Origin: JACVRW01 sp963850205
GTDB lineage: Bacteria > Actinomycetota > Thermoleophilia > Solirubrobacterales > Thermoleophilaceae
DNA length: 64,000 nt
Assembly (NCBI GenBank): GCA_963850205.1
Contig: CAWKKJ010000014.1
Span: 1-64,000 of the forward strand
Direction of reading: 5' to 3'
Below, one piece after another: positions 35,345 through 43,582 of the stretch. Each line of letters starts with the position of its first letter. Position 1 is the first letter of the stretch. The translations under genes were made by a program, and so were the position numbers. A model generated the notes under the pieces. The model worked only from the letters and a program-made list of their open reading frames with translations, was not told where the DNA came from and did no database searches.

Positions 35345-36502
35345 GTGGCATCAGTGAAGAACAGACTCACGAACATCCCCCATAGGCACGTGGCTCCCCG
35401 CACCCGCCTGACCCGGCTGCGGGTGCGCATGTGGCCCATCCTTCAGACGGCCGGCGCCGCGGTGGCCGCCTGGTACCTGGCCGGGCTGCTCACCGGTGAG
35501 GACCGGCCCGTGTTCGCCTCGATCGCTGCCGTGATCTGCCTCGGCGCCACCATCGGGCGCCGGGACGAGCGCTCGGTGGAGCTCATCGGCGGCGTGGTGG
35601 TCGGCATCGCGGTGGCCGACCTCCTGGTGCGCGCGATCGGAACCGGCCCGGTGCAGATCGGCGTGCTGGTGATCCTGGCCATGGCCGCCGCCGTGCTTGT
35701 GGGCGGCGGCCCGCTGCTGGTGACCGAGGCCGCGGTGTCGGCGATCATCCTGGCCTCGCTCGAGCCGGCTCCCACCGGCCTGTCGGCCGACCGCCTGATC
35801 GAGGCGCTCACCGGCGGGTTCGTCGCGTTTGCCGTCAGCTCGCTGGTCTTTCCCCTGAACCCGCAGCTCCATGCCGGCCGCGCCGCGCAAGTGGTCTTCG
35901 GAGAGCTGGGCCGTGTGCTGGAGGAGGTCTCGGCGGCGCTCGGCACGGGCGACCGCAAGCGAGCGGAGGCCGCGCTGGTGGCCGCCCGGGGGCTCGACCC
36001 GGACGTCCGCGAGCTGGAGGAGGCGCTGCTCGCGGCGCGGGAGACGGCGCGCTCTTCACCGCTGCGCCGTTCGCGGCTGATCGAGCTCGACCGCTCGGCG
36101 CGGGGAGCCCGTCACATCGACTTCGCGGTGCGCAACACGCGCGTCCTCGCGCGGCAGGCCCTGCGCTTCCTCCGCGCGGGCGAGGCCGCGCCGCCCGAGC
36201 TGGCGGAGGCCGTGCGGCAGCTGGCGCTGGCCGTCTGGGCGCTGGCCGCCGAGTTCGAGGACTCCGCCCGGCCGAGCGGGTTGCGGCGGCACGCCTCCGA
36301 GGCGGCCGCGCTCGCGCTCTCCACCCACCGTCCCGGGGCCGCTCTGGCCCTGAGCGAGATCGTCGGGCAGGTGCGCTCGACCGCGATCGACCTGGTCCGC
36401 GCCTCGGACGCCCTGGCTCCGGGAGGACCGCCGCCGGGCGACCTGTCCACCGAGGAGCTCCTGATCACGCTGCCCGAACCCGAGCCGAAGCAGGCGGCCT
36501 GA
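35345..36502 (+). CDS. FUSC / aromatic acid exporter family membrane protein
   Basis: In this 385-residue protein about six N-terminal helices (MWPILQTAGAAVAAWYLAGL; RPVFASIAAVICLGATIGRR; IGVLVILAMAAAVLVGGG) are followed by a long helical cytoplasmic domain. This is the half-size FUSC/ArAE arrangement. The motif IAAVICLGATIGRRDERSVE is typical of the first repeat. Relatives export aromatic acids or p-hydroxybenzoate. The GTG at 35345 gives an Arg-rich leader, and an ATG at residue 29 is an alternative start. A metallophosphoesterase gene follows 32 nt downstream. Confidence 0.8.
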   Translation: MASVKNRLTNIPHRHVAPRTRLTRLRVRMWPILQTAGAAVAAWYLAGLLTGEDRPVFASIAAVICLGATIGRRDERSVELIGGVVVGIAVADLLVRAIGTGPVQIGVLVILAMAAAVLVGGGPLLVTEAAVSAIILASLEPAPTGLSADRLIEALTGGFVAFAVSSLVFPLNPQLHAGRAAQVVFGELGRVLEEVSAALGTGDRKRAEAALVAARGLDPDVRELEEALLAARETARSSPLRRSRLIELDRSARGARHIDFAVRNTRVLARQALRFLRAGEAAPPELAEAVRQLALAVWALAAEFEDSARPSGLRRHASEAAALALSTHRPGAALALSEIVGQVRSTAIDLVRASDALAPGGPPPGDLSTEELLITLPEPEPKQAA

Positions 36503-36534
36503 CGGCGATCGACTGGCGCCGCACCGTTCACGGA

Positions 36535-37344
36535 GTGGGGGACCTGCACGCCGGGGCGATCTCTCGAGAGCGGCTGGAGGCCGTGCTCGACGACGTGAGG
36601 GCGCTGCCCACTCCGGCGCTGCACCTGCAGATCGGCGACGCCACCGAGCACGGCACGCGCGCGCAGGACGAGATCGCCCGTGACTGGCTCTCGCAGCTTC
36701 CCGGGCGCTACCTGCCGGTACTGGGCAACCACGACATCCTGCGCGGTGGGCGCAGCGTCGCGGCCTGGGCCCGGGCCTACGGGCTCGATTCGCAGAACTA
36801 CGTCGTCGACCTGCCCTTCGTCCGCCTCATCGCCGTGGGGCCGGACGGCGACGGCGAGGGGCGGCGATCCGGGCTGCTCTCGCCCGCCACCCTGAGCTGG
36901 CTCACCCGCCAGCTGGCCAGGAGTCCCCGGGCCTGCTGGATCGCCTGCCACTGGCCCCTGCGCGACACCGTGGGCGGCGACCCCCGCCGGAACTTCACCT
37001 CGCGCATGAGGAGCTTCCACGTCAAGCCGGACGCCGAGCTGCGCGCGCTCCTGGCCGGGCAGCCGAACGCCCGGGCCTGGCTGTCGGGGCACACCCACTC
37101 CCCGCTGTCGGCTCCAGGGCTTGTCACCCGCGTGCGCCTGGGACGTGGTCACAGCATCATGGCGGTCAACTTCTCGGCCCTGGTCGGCGTGGGAAGGCGA
37201 CGCGATCCGGCCGACCCACTGCGCTCCGCCTACCTCACCCGGCGGTCCGGAGGGATCGAGGTCCGCTTCCGCGACCACCGCGACGGTCGCTGGATGCGCC
37301 TGGGCCGCCGGCGGGCGCTGTGGGTGGCCGACCTGCGAGCATGA
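36535..37344 (+). CDS. Calcineurin-like metallophosphoesterase
   Basis: This 269-residue protein has the dimetal phosphoesterase signature in order: GDLHAG at the extreme N-terminus, QIGDATEHG, LGNHDIL, ACHWPL and GHTHSPL. The first motif lies at residue 3 from the GTG start, so the first beta strand (RRTVHGV) is encoded upstream without an ATG or GTG. The true start may be a CTG near 36499 or the N-terminus is trimmed. The substrate (nucleotide, phospholipid or phosphoprotein) is unknown. It sits between the FUSC gene and a histidine phosphatase gene, with only 6 nt before the latter. Confidence 0.85.
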   Translation: MGDLHAGAISRERLEAVLDDVRALPTPALHLQIGDATEHGTRAQDEIARDWLSQLPGRYLPVLGNHDILRGGRSVAAWARAYGLDSQNYVVDLPFVRLIAVGPDGDGEGRRSGLLSPATLSWLTRQLARSPRACWIACHWPLRDTVGGDPRRNFTSRMRSFHVKPDAELRALLAGQPNARAWLSGHTHSPLSAPGLVTRVRLGRGHSIMAVNFSALVGVGRRRDPADPLRSAYLTRRSGGIEVRFRDHRDGRWMRLGRRRALWVADLRA

Positions 37345-37350
37345 CGCGCG

Positions 37351-37962
37351 ATGGAGATCGTGCTCGTCCGCCACGGAGAGACGGAATGGAGCCGGGACAT
37401 GCGCCACACCGGGCTCACCGACATCCCGCTCACCGACCGGGGCCGGGCCGAGGCGAAGCAGCTTCGCGACGAGCTCGGGGGGCGAAAGTTCGAGCTGGTG
37501 ATCACCAGTCCCCTGGAGCGAGCCGCCGAGACCTGCCGGCTGGCCGGGCTGGGCGAGCGGACGGAGGTCACCGACGCCCTCCTGGAATGGGACTACGGCG
37601 AGTACGAGGGCATCACGACCAAGGAGATCCGCCAGTCGCGCCCGGGCTGGTTTCTGTGGCGCGACGGGGTCCCCGGCGGTGAGACCGCCGCCCAGGTGGG
37701 CGTGCGGGTGGACCCGCTGGTCGAGCGCCTGGCGGGGATGGAGGGCGATGTGGCCCTGTTCTCCCACGGCCACCTGCTGAGGGTGCTCACCGCCCGCTGG
37801 CTGCGTCTCGAGCCGGAGGCCGGCGCGCTGTTCTCGCTGGGCACCGGCACGCTGTCGATTCTGGGCTTCGAGCGCGAGACGCGGGTGATCAGGCGGTGGA
37901 ACGCTCCCGTCGCATCCGCTCCCAGCGCGAGCCTGGCTTCGCCGGCCGCAGCGCCCCGATGA
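37351..37962 (+). CDS. Histidine phosphatase family protein (phosphoglycerate-mutase-like)
   Basis: This 203-residue branch-1 histidine phosphatase has the catalytic motif VLVRHGETEWS at the N-terminus, VITSPLERAAETC, the acidic LLEWDYGEYEG and the second histidine in VALFSHGHLLR. It is likely a small-molecule phosphatase, because the short length does not fit a glycolytic mutase. Its last 74 nt overlap the convergent membrane-protein gene (37889-38587). The Ala/Ser/Pro-rich C-terminal tail (…SAPSASLASPAAAPR) lies in that overlap and may be a read-through extension. Confidence 0.9.
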   Translation: MEIVLVRHGETEWSRDMRHTGLTDIPLTDRGRAEAKQLRDELGGRKFELVITSPLERAAETCRLAGLGERTEVTDALLEWDYGEYEGITTKEIRQSRPGWFLWRDGVPGGETAAQVGVRVDPLVERLAGMEGDVALFSHGHLLRVLTARWLRLEPEAGALFSLGTGTLSILGFERETRVIRRWNAPVASAPSASLASPAAAPR

Positions 37963-38587
37963 GGGCGACGATCGGGAAGAACAGCCCCAGGATCCCCATG
38001 AAGATCTTGCGCTTGAGAAAACAGACGAGCGCGAAGCAGATGCCCAGGAGCTGCCAGCAGATCAGCCACACGGCGGTCTCGCCCCCCGCCAGCTCGTCGC
38101 CACCGACGCCCAGCAGTACCAGCGAGGCCTTGAAGAGGCCGATCCAGAACTCCGCGCCGATGACCGTGATCAGCAGCAGCACGGTCGTGACGATCACGGC
38201 GTCGATCGACTGGCGCCCCTTCGGCGCCCAGTAGACGTCCTCGAGGTTCAGCCACAGGGCGAACTCGTCCAGGGTGAGACCCATGCCGACGCCGAAGGCG
38301 ACCGCCACCAGCTCGTACCAGGGCGAGGGGATGTCGAAGGTAAGGCCCACGTAGCCCATCGTCAGCAGCAGCAGGATCCCCCAGAACATGTGATGGATAT
38401 GCGTGCCGCCCTTGGTCTCCACGTTGCCGGGCCACCAGCTCACCTGGGCGCGGATCATGTGCGCGCTGAGGCGGATGAAGCCCCAGGACACCAGGAAGGA
38501 GGCCAGGATGAGGAAGTGGTACTCCTTGTCGGTCTCCGCGATGTGGGTGCGGTAGGCGTCGGCCAGGTCGTCGAAGAACTGCTCCAC
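37889..38587 (-). CDS. Uncharacterised integral membrane protein
   Basis: This 232-residue protein has five to six hydrophobic helices, including YHFLILASFLVSWGFIRLSA and AVIVTTVLLLITVIGAEFWI. A conserved-looking His-rich loop (GGTHIHHMFWG) and an acidic GLTLDEFALWLNLEDVYW could bind a metal, though that is speculation. The C-terminus is Arg-rich and cytoplasmic. I do not recognise a named family. Similar proteins with HIHHMFWG are widespread in actinobacteria. Confidence 0.75.
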   Translation of the reverse strand: MEQFFDDLADAYRTHIAETDKEYHFLILASFLVSWGFIRLSAHMIRAQVSWWPGNVETKGGTHIHHMFWGILLLLTMGYVGLTFDIPSPWYELVAVAFGVGMGLTLDEFALWLNLEDVYWAPKGRQSIDAVIVTTVLLLITVIGAEFWIGLFKASLVLLGVGGDELAGGETAVWLICWQLLGICFALVCFLKRKIFMGILGLFFPIVALIGALRPAKPGSRWERMRRERSTA

Positions 38588-38617
38588 CAGGGCCGATCGT
38601 AGCCGCCCACCCGGCGC

Positions 38618-40093
38618 TCAGGCCCGGCCCACGTACGCCACGAGCGCGTCGAGGTCGGTGCCGGCGACCCGCCGTTCCAGCGCGCGGCCGAACGCGCCGA
38701 AGCGCTCACCCGCCGCCAGCACGCCGTTGGCCGCGACCGTGTAGATCCGGTCGGGCTCGAATCTCCGCAGGCCGCTCACGTGGAGCCTCACGCCCTCGCG
38801 CCGCTCCATCACCTCGAGCACGTCGCGACCGAGCATCCGCAGCCGAAGCAGCGGGTGCTCGTAGGCGTGGACGCCGAACAGCTCGGCGTAGGCGAGCGGC
38901 CCCGCCTCCAGGCCCGGCCGGCGGGTGTTGCCGGGGTTGACGAAGGCCACGTCGGCTCCGGTGTACGCGCGCTGGGCGTCCGCCGCCAGGTCGCCCAGCC
39001 CGTCGGCGTCGAGGTCGCGGGACAGGCGCCCCACCACCCGCTCGCCGAAGGGCGCCACGCGCGCCGCGTAGGACGCGACGAAGCGGGCCAGGGCCGGGTC
39101 GGGGCTGATCCCGCCGTGACGGGTGGGGGCCAGCAGGGCCGATTTGGCCACCACCTCGCCGCTTGTCCGGTCGACGCTGATCGTCACGCGGTCGTAGCCC
39201 GCCCCGTAGGACTCCGACTCGACCACCAGCTTTCCGTCCACCGTCAGGTTGAGCTCAGAGTGGGTGTGGCCGGCCACCACCACGTCCACGGCGTCGTCCA
39301 TCTCGGCGGTCTCGTCGATGATCTCGCCGGCCGCGCCTGTCTCCGTCTGGAACGCGCCCGAGTGGGCCAGGACCACGATCGCCTCTACGCCCCGGCGTCG
39401 CAGCTCCGGCGTCCAGCGGTTCACGGCCTCGGAGATGTCGGTGAAGCGATGGGGACGGCGGTGCTCGGGCAGCAGCCACTGAGCCGTGTCCTTGGTGGTC
39501 ACGCCGATGAACCCCACGCGCACGCCCGCCCGCTCCACCACCTGGTAGGGCGGCAGCAGCGGCCGCCCGCCGGCCCGGTCCACGGTGTTGGCCGCGATGT
39601 AGGGATAGCTTGCTCCCTGCCAGCCGAGGTCGGAGGTGAAGGCCCGGGGTCCGTCCGTGCGCCGGCCGCCGCGCAGCAGCCGCAGCAGCTCGGCGCCGCC
39701 CTCGTCGAACTCGTGGTTGCCGACGGTGCCCACGTCGAAGCCCATGCGGTTCGTGGCCTCGATGGCGGGCTCGTCGTGGAACCAGCTGGAGACGAGGGGG
39801 GAGGCGCCCACCATGTCCCCGGCGTGCACGGTGATGGTCCGGCCCGGATGCGAGCGCGCGGCCCGGGCCAGATGGGCCGACAGCCAGGCCGCTCCCCCGA
39901 TGCCCGGCGCCGGCGGCTCCAGGTGGCCGTGGAAGTCGTTCACCCCCAGCAGCTGGAGCTCGACGGCGCCCGGCCGCGGGGGTGCGGCGGGCTCGCCGGC
40001 GAGGGCGTTGAGCCCCAGCAGCGCCGCGAGCAGAGCGGCGCTGAAGGCGGCGGCGCCGGGCAGCAGGTGGCGTCGGTCGGACAGTCGCAGCAC
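38618..40093 (-). CDS. Secreted 5'-nucleotidase / bifunctional metallophosphatase
   Basis: The 491-residue exported enzyme has a signal peptide (AAAFSAALLAALLGLNALAG). The catalytic dimetal domain shows LLGVNDFHGHLEP, HAGDMVGASPL, GNHEFDEGG and VVAGHTHSEL. The C-terminal 5'-nucleotidase domain shows FVNPGNTRRPGLEAGPLAYA, then RLRMLGRDVLEVME and YTVAANGVLAAG. It hydrolyses nucleoside monophosphates or cyclic phosphodiesters outside the membrane to recover phosphate and nucleosides. The start is a GTG. The 160 nt upstream separates it from the divergent DUF1059 gene. Confidence 0.92.
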   Translation of the reverse strand: MLRLSDRRHLLPGAAAFSAALLAALLGLNALAGEPAAPPRPGAVELQLLGVNDFHGHLEPPAPGIGGAAWLSAHLARAARSHPGRTITVHAGDMVGASPLVSSWFHDEPAIEATNRMGFDVGTVGNHEFDEGGAELLRLLRGGRRTDGPRAFTSDLGWQGASYPYIAANTVDRAGGRPLLPPYQVVERAGVRVGFIGVTTKDTAQWLLPEHRRPHRFTDISEAVNRWTPELRRRGVEAIVVLAHSGAFQTETGAAGEIIDETAEMDDAVDVVVAGHTHSELNLTVDGKLVVESESYGAGYDRVTISVDRTSGEVVAKSALLAPTRHGGISPDPALARFVASYAARVAPFGERVVGRLSRDLDADGLGDLAADAQRAYTGADVAFVNPGNTRRPGLEAGPLAYAELFGVHAYEHPLLRLRMLGRDVLEVMERREGVRLHVSGLRRFEPDRIYTVAANGVLAAGERFGAFGRALERRVAGTDLDALVAYVGRA

Positions 40094-40253
40094 GGCGGCT
40101 CCTCGGGCGCAGTCGTCGTCTCGGCTTCGTCCAGGGAGGTCGTCCCGCGCGGGACCTACTCCTCTATGGGAACGCTACGGGCGCCCGGCAGGCCTGTTGT
40201 CACCGCCCGATGAAGACGGGGTGAAGCGCCTGTGAAGCGGGTATACGCAGGCC

Positions 40254-40424
40254 ATGAGGGTCATCGACTGCGATTGCGGGCGAACGCTCCAGGCGGCCAA
40301 CGACGACGACCTGGCCAAGGCCGTGCGCGAGCACGTCGACAAGCACCATCCGGAGATGGAGCTCAGCGACGATCAGGTGAGCGAGCTGGTGGCCCGGCGG
40401 GCCTACGAGGCCGCCGACAGCTGA
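40254..40424 (+). CDS. DUF1059 family small protein
   Basis: This 56-residue protein (MRVIDCDCGRTLQAANDDDL…VREHVDKHHPEMELSDDQV…LVARRAYEAADS) matches the DUF1059 pattern. It has a Cys-x-Cys pair near the N-terminus and HVDKHHPEM in the middle, and could be a small metal-binding protein. Its function is unknown. Its stop is 4 nt from the convergent MBL-fold gene. Confidence 0.85.
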   Translation: MRVIDCDCGRTLQAANDDDLAKAVREHVDKHHPEMELSDDQVSELVARRAYEAADS

Positions 40425-40427
40425 GCT

Positions 40428-41804
40428 CTACGTACCGCGTTCGATGGGGTGCCCCAGGCGCCCCCACAGCGGCACGCCTCCGTCCACCACGTGGATGACC
40501 TCACGGGCGCCGTAGCGGGCCAGCAGGCTGGCGGCCGTGGCGCTGCGCTGGCCGGAGGCGCACACGGCCGCCACGGGCCGGCCGGCGTCGAGCTCCTCCG
40601 GCAGCGCGTGGATGTCGTGGTAGGGGACGTGCAGCGAGCCGGGGATGTGCCCCTCGGCCCACTCCGACTCCTCGCGGACGTCCACGATCTGAACACCACG
40701 GTCGTCCTCGGCCAGCCGCTCGACGGCCATGCGCTCGATCCGGTCGACCTCGCGCCGCTCGGCGCGCCAGCTGGTCATGCCGCCGGCGAGGTAGCCGCCC
40801 ACCTGGCGGATGCCGACCGCCGTCGAGAGCCTTCCCGCCAGCCGGGCGTCCTCGTCGTCGCGGCCGATCAGCACGATCTCCTGCCCTCGGTCGGCCACCC
40901 ACGACAGCTTGGTGCCGAAGCCCTGCCGCAGCATCGTGATGGAGACCGCACCGGGGATATGGGCCTCGTCGAACTGAAGGTCGGTGCGCACGTCAACCAG
41001 CAGCGCGCCCGCCTCTCGCCGCAGGTCGACCTGGCGGGGGGTCAGCGGCAGCAGCTCCACGCCCGCGGTGAGCAGCGGGCCGCGGTTGAGGTCCACGACC
41101 GCCTGGAAGTTGGGCGGCTGCGGTCCGAGGCCGGCCAGGGCCCGGTCGACGAACGCGTCCTCGCTGGTCTCGCCGAGCAGCGGGTTGTGGCGGAGCTCGT
41201 ACCCGACCGTGGAGGAGATCTTCAGGTCCATGCCCGGCCCGCCGCAGAGCGAGCCGCCCAGGTGGCCCGGCCAGACCTCGGTCTCGGGCGCCAGGGACAG
41301 CAGGCGCTCGTGCAGACTGCGGAACACCTCGCGGGCGCCCTGCTCGCGCTCGACGGCCAGGTCGGGCCGGGCCACGTCGCCCACGAACAGGCTGTCGCCG
41401 GTGAGCACGGCCCACGGCTCGTCGCCCCGGGCCGTGTCCACCAGGGCGAAGGCCGTGTGCTCGGGCCGGTGGCCGGGTGTGTGCAGCGCGCGTACCCGCA
41501 GCGCGCCGAGCTCGAGCTCGAAGCCGTCGTCGAAGGGCTCGTGGTCATAGGCGGGCTTCGCGAGCTGGTGGATGTGGATGGTCGCGCCGGTGGCCGCCGC
41601 CAGGCGACCGTGGCCGGACACGTGATCGGCGTGGTTGTGCGTCTCCAGCACGTGGTCGATGTTGGCGCCGAGATAGCGCGCGAGCTCCAGGTACTCGCCG
41701 ATCTCGAAGCGGGGATCGACCACGGCCGCCTCCCCGGCGTCGAGGTCGCCGATGAAATAGGAGGCGCAGCCCAGGTCGTCGTGTGTGATCTGGCGGAAGA
41801 TCAC
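40428..41804 (-). CDS. MBL-fold persulfide-dioxygenase-like protein fused to two rhodanese domains
   Basis: In this 458-residue protein the N-terminal ~240 residues form a metallo-beta-lactamase domain with ETHNHADHVSGHG, HTPGHRPEHTAF and LTGDSLFVGDVARPDL. These are the iron-site features of ETHE1-type persulfide dioxygenases. Two rhodanese domains follow. The first (LLVDVRTDLQFDEAHIPGAV) has IVLIGRDDEDA where the active cysteine should be, so it is catalytically dead. The second (IVDVREESEWAEGHIPGSLH) has CASGQRS and looks active. The product should oxidise glutathione-type or low-molecular persulfides to sulfite. The sulfite-exporter-family gene follows at 41839. Confidence 0.9.
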   Translation of the reverse strand: MIFRQITHDDLGCASYFIGDLDAGEAAVVDPRFEIGEYLELARYLGANIDHVLETHNHADHVSGHGRLAAATGATIHIHQLAKPAYDHEPFDDGFELELGALRVRALHTPGHRPEHTAFALVDTARGDEPWAVLTGDSLFVGDVARPDLAVEREQGAREVFRSLHERLLSLAPETEVWPGHLGGSLCGGPGMDLKISSTVGYELRHNPLLGETSEDAFVDRALAGLGPQPPNFQAVVDLNRGPLLTAGVELLPLTPRQVDLRREAGALLVDVRTDLQFDEAHIPGAVSITMLRQGFGTKLSWVADRGQEIVLIGRDDEDARLAGRLSTAVGIRQVGGYLAGGMTSWRAERREVDRIERMAVERLAEDDRGVQIVDVREESEWAEGHIPGSLHVPYHDIHALPEELDAGRPVAAVCASGQRSATAASLLARYGAREVIHVVDGGVPLWGRLGHPIERGT

Positions 41805-41838
41805 CGGGACCGATCATGCCAGGGCGCTCGCGGCCCGC

Positions 41839-42594
41839 TCACGTGACCCCCTGGACGACCATGACGGCGCCGGCGACCGTCAGCATCGCGCCGATCGCCT
41901 GCAGCAGCGTGCGCTCGCTGAGCCGCCCGGTGAGGCGGGCGCCGATCAGCGCCCCGGGCACCGAGGCCGCCGAGCCCAGGAGGAGGAGGTCCCAGTCGAC
42001 CCCGGCCGGGGTGTGCCCGATCACGCCCGCCAGCCCCACGCAAACGCCCACCGCCAGGTTGGTGCCCACCGCCCGGGCGGGCGCCTCGCCCACGTAGCGC
42101 AGCAGCGCCGGCATCCTCAGCGCGCCCAGGATCAGCCCGACGAAACCGCCGAGCAGGCCGATGACCGCTCCCGTCACCACCGCCGCCCGGATGTCCAGGT
42201 CCTCGGGCTCGGCCGCGCGAGGGGGACGTTCGGTCCGCGGGCGCAGGAGGTCGACGCCGAAGTAGACGAGCACAACGCCGATGGCCACCAGCAGGGTATC
42301 GCCGGGCAGCCGGCCGGAGACAAAGCCGCCCACCACGGCGCCGGCCATCGAGGGCGGAGCCATCCAGGCGAACAGGCGCCAGTTGATCCGCCCCGCCCGG
42401 ATGTGAACCAGCGACGCCGCGAGCGCCGCGACGCCCGAGATCCCGATGTTCGCCCCGGCGCCCGCCGCGGGCGAGCTGGCCACCAGCAGGACGGCCGGGA
42501 GCCTGATGTTGCCGAGGACGAGGCCCACCAGGCCGCCGGCCAGCGCGACGGCGAAGCACCACAGGAGGAGGGCGGCGAGCTCGAGCGGGTCCAC
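41839..42594 (-). CDS. TauE/SafE family anion permease
   Basis: This 251-residue membrane protein has two repeats of the TauE/SafE fold (GGLVGLVLGNIRLPAVLLVA and LLGGFVGLILGALRMPALLR; GTNLAVGVCVGLAGVIGHTP). The family moves sulfite, sulfonates or related anions out of the cell. Its position 34 nt upstream of the persulfide dioxygenase-rhodanese gene, on the same strand, suggests that it exports the sulfite that enzyme makes. It is divergent from the zinc-binding-protein gene, whose Zur-type box lies in the shared gap. Confidence 0.88.
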   Translation of the reverse strand: MDPLELAALLLWCFAVALAGGLVGLVLGNIRLPAVLLVASSPAAGAGANIGISGVAALAASLVHIRAGRINWRLFAWMAPPSMAGAVVGGFVSGRLPGDTLLVAIGVVLVYFGVDLLRPRTERPPRAAEPEDLDIRAAVVTGAVIGLLGGFVGLILGALRMPALLRYVGEAPARAVGTNLAVGVCVGLAGVIGHTPAGVDWDLLLLGSAASVPGALIGARLTGRLSERTLLQAIGAMLTVAGAVMVVQGVT

Positions 42595-42625
42595 GGGCCG
42601 GGAGAGTCTGCCGCAATCCGCGAGC

Positions 42626-42638
42626 GAGAATCATTCTC
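42626..42638. promoter_or_regulatory. Fur/Zur-type operator box
   Basis: The core GAGAATCATTCTC is a perfect 6-1-6 inverted repeat. With flanking bases CGAGAATCATTCTCA it fits the 7-1-7 Fur-family consensus (TGAnAATnATTnTCA) at all but the first base. It lies 17 nt before the ATG of the metal-binding lipoprotein gene. A Fur-family regulator is encoded at 46032-46475. Repression under metal sufficiency is the expected mode. Confidence 0.75.
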
Positions 42639-42655
42639 ACTAAGCTCCCGCCGCC

Positions 42656-43582
42656 ATGTCCGGCCGGCTGATGACCATCCTCCTGCTCCTGCTCGCGGCG
42701 GCCGCCCTGGGCTGCGGCGACGGCGGCTCGCCGGACGGAGGCGGGAAGCTGACGGTGGCGGCCACCACGCCGCAGGTGGCCGACCTGGCCAGGAACGTGG
42801 GCGGCGATCGGGTGGACGTGCGGACGATCGTGCCGGCGGGCGCCGACCCGCACGACTACGAGCCGCGCCCCAGCGACGTCGCGGCGATCGCCGACGCCGG
42901 CGTGGTCCTCCGTTCAGGCGGCGACCTGGACGAGTGGCTGGGCGAACTGACAGACAACGCCGGAGGCGACGCGCAGACGGCCTCCCTGATCGACTCCGTG
43001 GAGACCATCGACGGCGAGGGGGAGGCCGACCCCCACTGGTGGCAGGACCCCCGCAACGCCGCTCGGGCGGTGCGGACGATCGAGCGGCAGCTGGAGGAGG
43101 CCGATCCCGAGGAGCGCGAGCGCTACCGCAAGAACGCCGACCGCTACGCCGCCCGGTTGCGCGCGCTGGATGCCGGGATCGCCCGCTGCGTGGACCGGGT
43201 TCCCGCCGCCAAGCGCAAGATCGTGACCACCCACGATGCCCTGGGCTACTTCGCGGACCGCTACGGCATCGAGGTCGTGGGTGCGGTGATCCCGTCGCTC
43301 TCGACCCAGGCCCAGGCTTCGGCGGGGGACGTCCAGCGCCTGGTGGAGCAGATCCGGGCCGAGGGGGTGGAGGCGATCTTTCCCGAGAGCGCGGTGAGCG
43401 CGAAGCTGGAAGAGGCCATCGCGCGCGAGTCGGGTGCGGAGATCGGGGACGCGCTCTACGCGGATTCGCTCGGCCCCGAGGGCAGCGAGGCCGGCACCTA
43501 CCTGGGCGCGACCGCGGCCAATGCCGACGCGCTGATCGAGGGGATGAGCGGGGGGCGGGTCGCCTGCCTGCTCAGGCCTTGA
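42656..43582 (+). CDS. Zinc/manganese ABC transporter substrate-binding lipoprotein (ZnuA-like)
   Basis: This 308-residue lipoprotein has the signal peptide and lipobox (…AAAALGC) at its N-terminus. The cluster A-I fold shows metal-ligand motifs PAGADPHDYEPRPSD, ADPHWWQDPRNA and VTTHDALGYFADRYG, with an acidic ligand near IFPESAVS. It captures Zn2+ (or Mn2+) outside the membrane for an ABC importer. No znuB or znuC gene follows: the next gene, an MMPL transporter, is on the opposite strand and overlaps by 11 nt. The permease and ATPase must be elsewhere. The Fur/Zur box at 42626 supports zinc control. Confidence 0.88.
   Translation: MSGRLMTILLLLLAAAALGCGDGGSPDGGGKLTVAATTPQVADLARNVGGDRVDVRTIVPAGADPHDYEPRPSDVAAIADAGVVLRSGGDLDEWLGELTDNAGGDAQTASLIDSVETIDGEGEADPHWWQDPRNAARAVRTIERQLEEADPEERERYRKNADRYAARLRALDAGIARCVDRVPAAKRKIVTTHDALGYFADRYGIEVVGAVIPSLSTQAQASAGDVQRLVEQIRAEGVEAIFPESAVSAKLEEAIARESGAEIGDALYADSLGPEGSEAGTYLGATAANADALIEGMSGGRVACLLRP

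Noticed and set aside
37351..37962. Phosphoglycerate mutase of glycolysis
   Set aside because: It is a short histidine phosphatase with no glycolytic context. The broader family name is safer.
40200..40230. TCACC…GGGGTGA inverted repeat before the DUF1059 gene as another copy of the 17-bp operator
   Set aside because: The arms are only 5 bp and the spacer is far longer than 5 nt, so it does not fit the motif.
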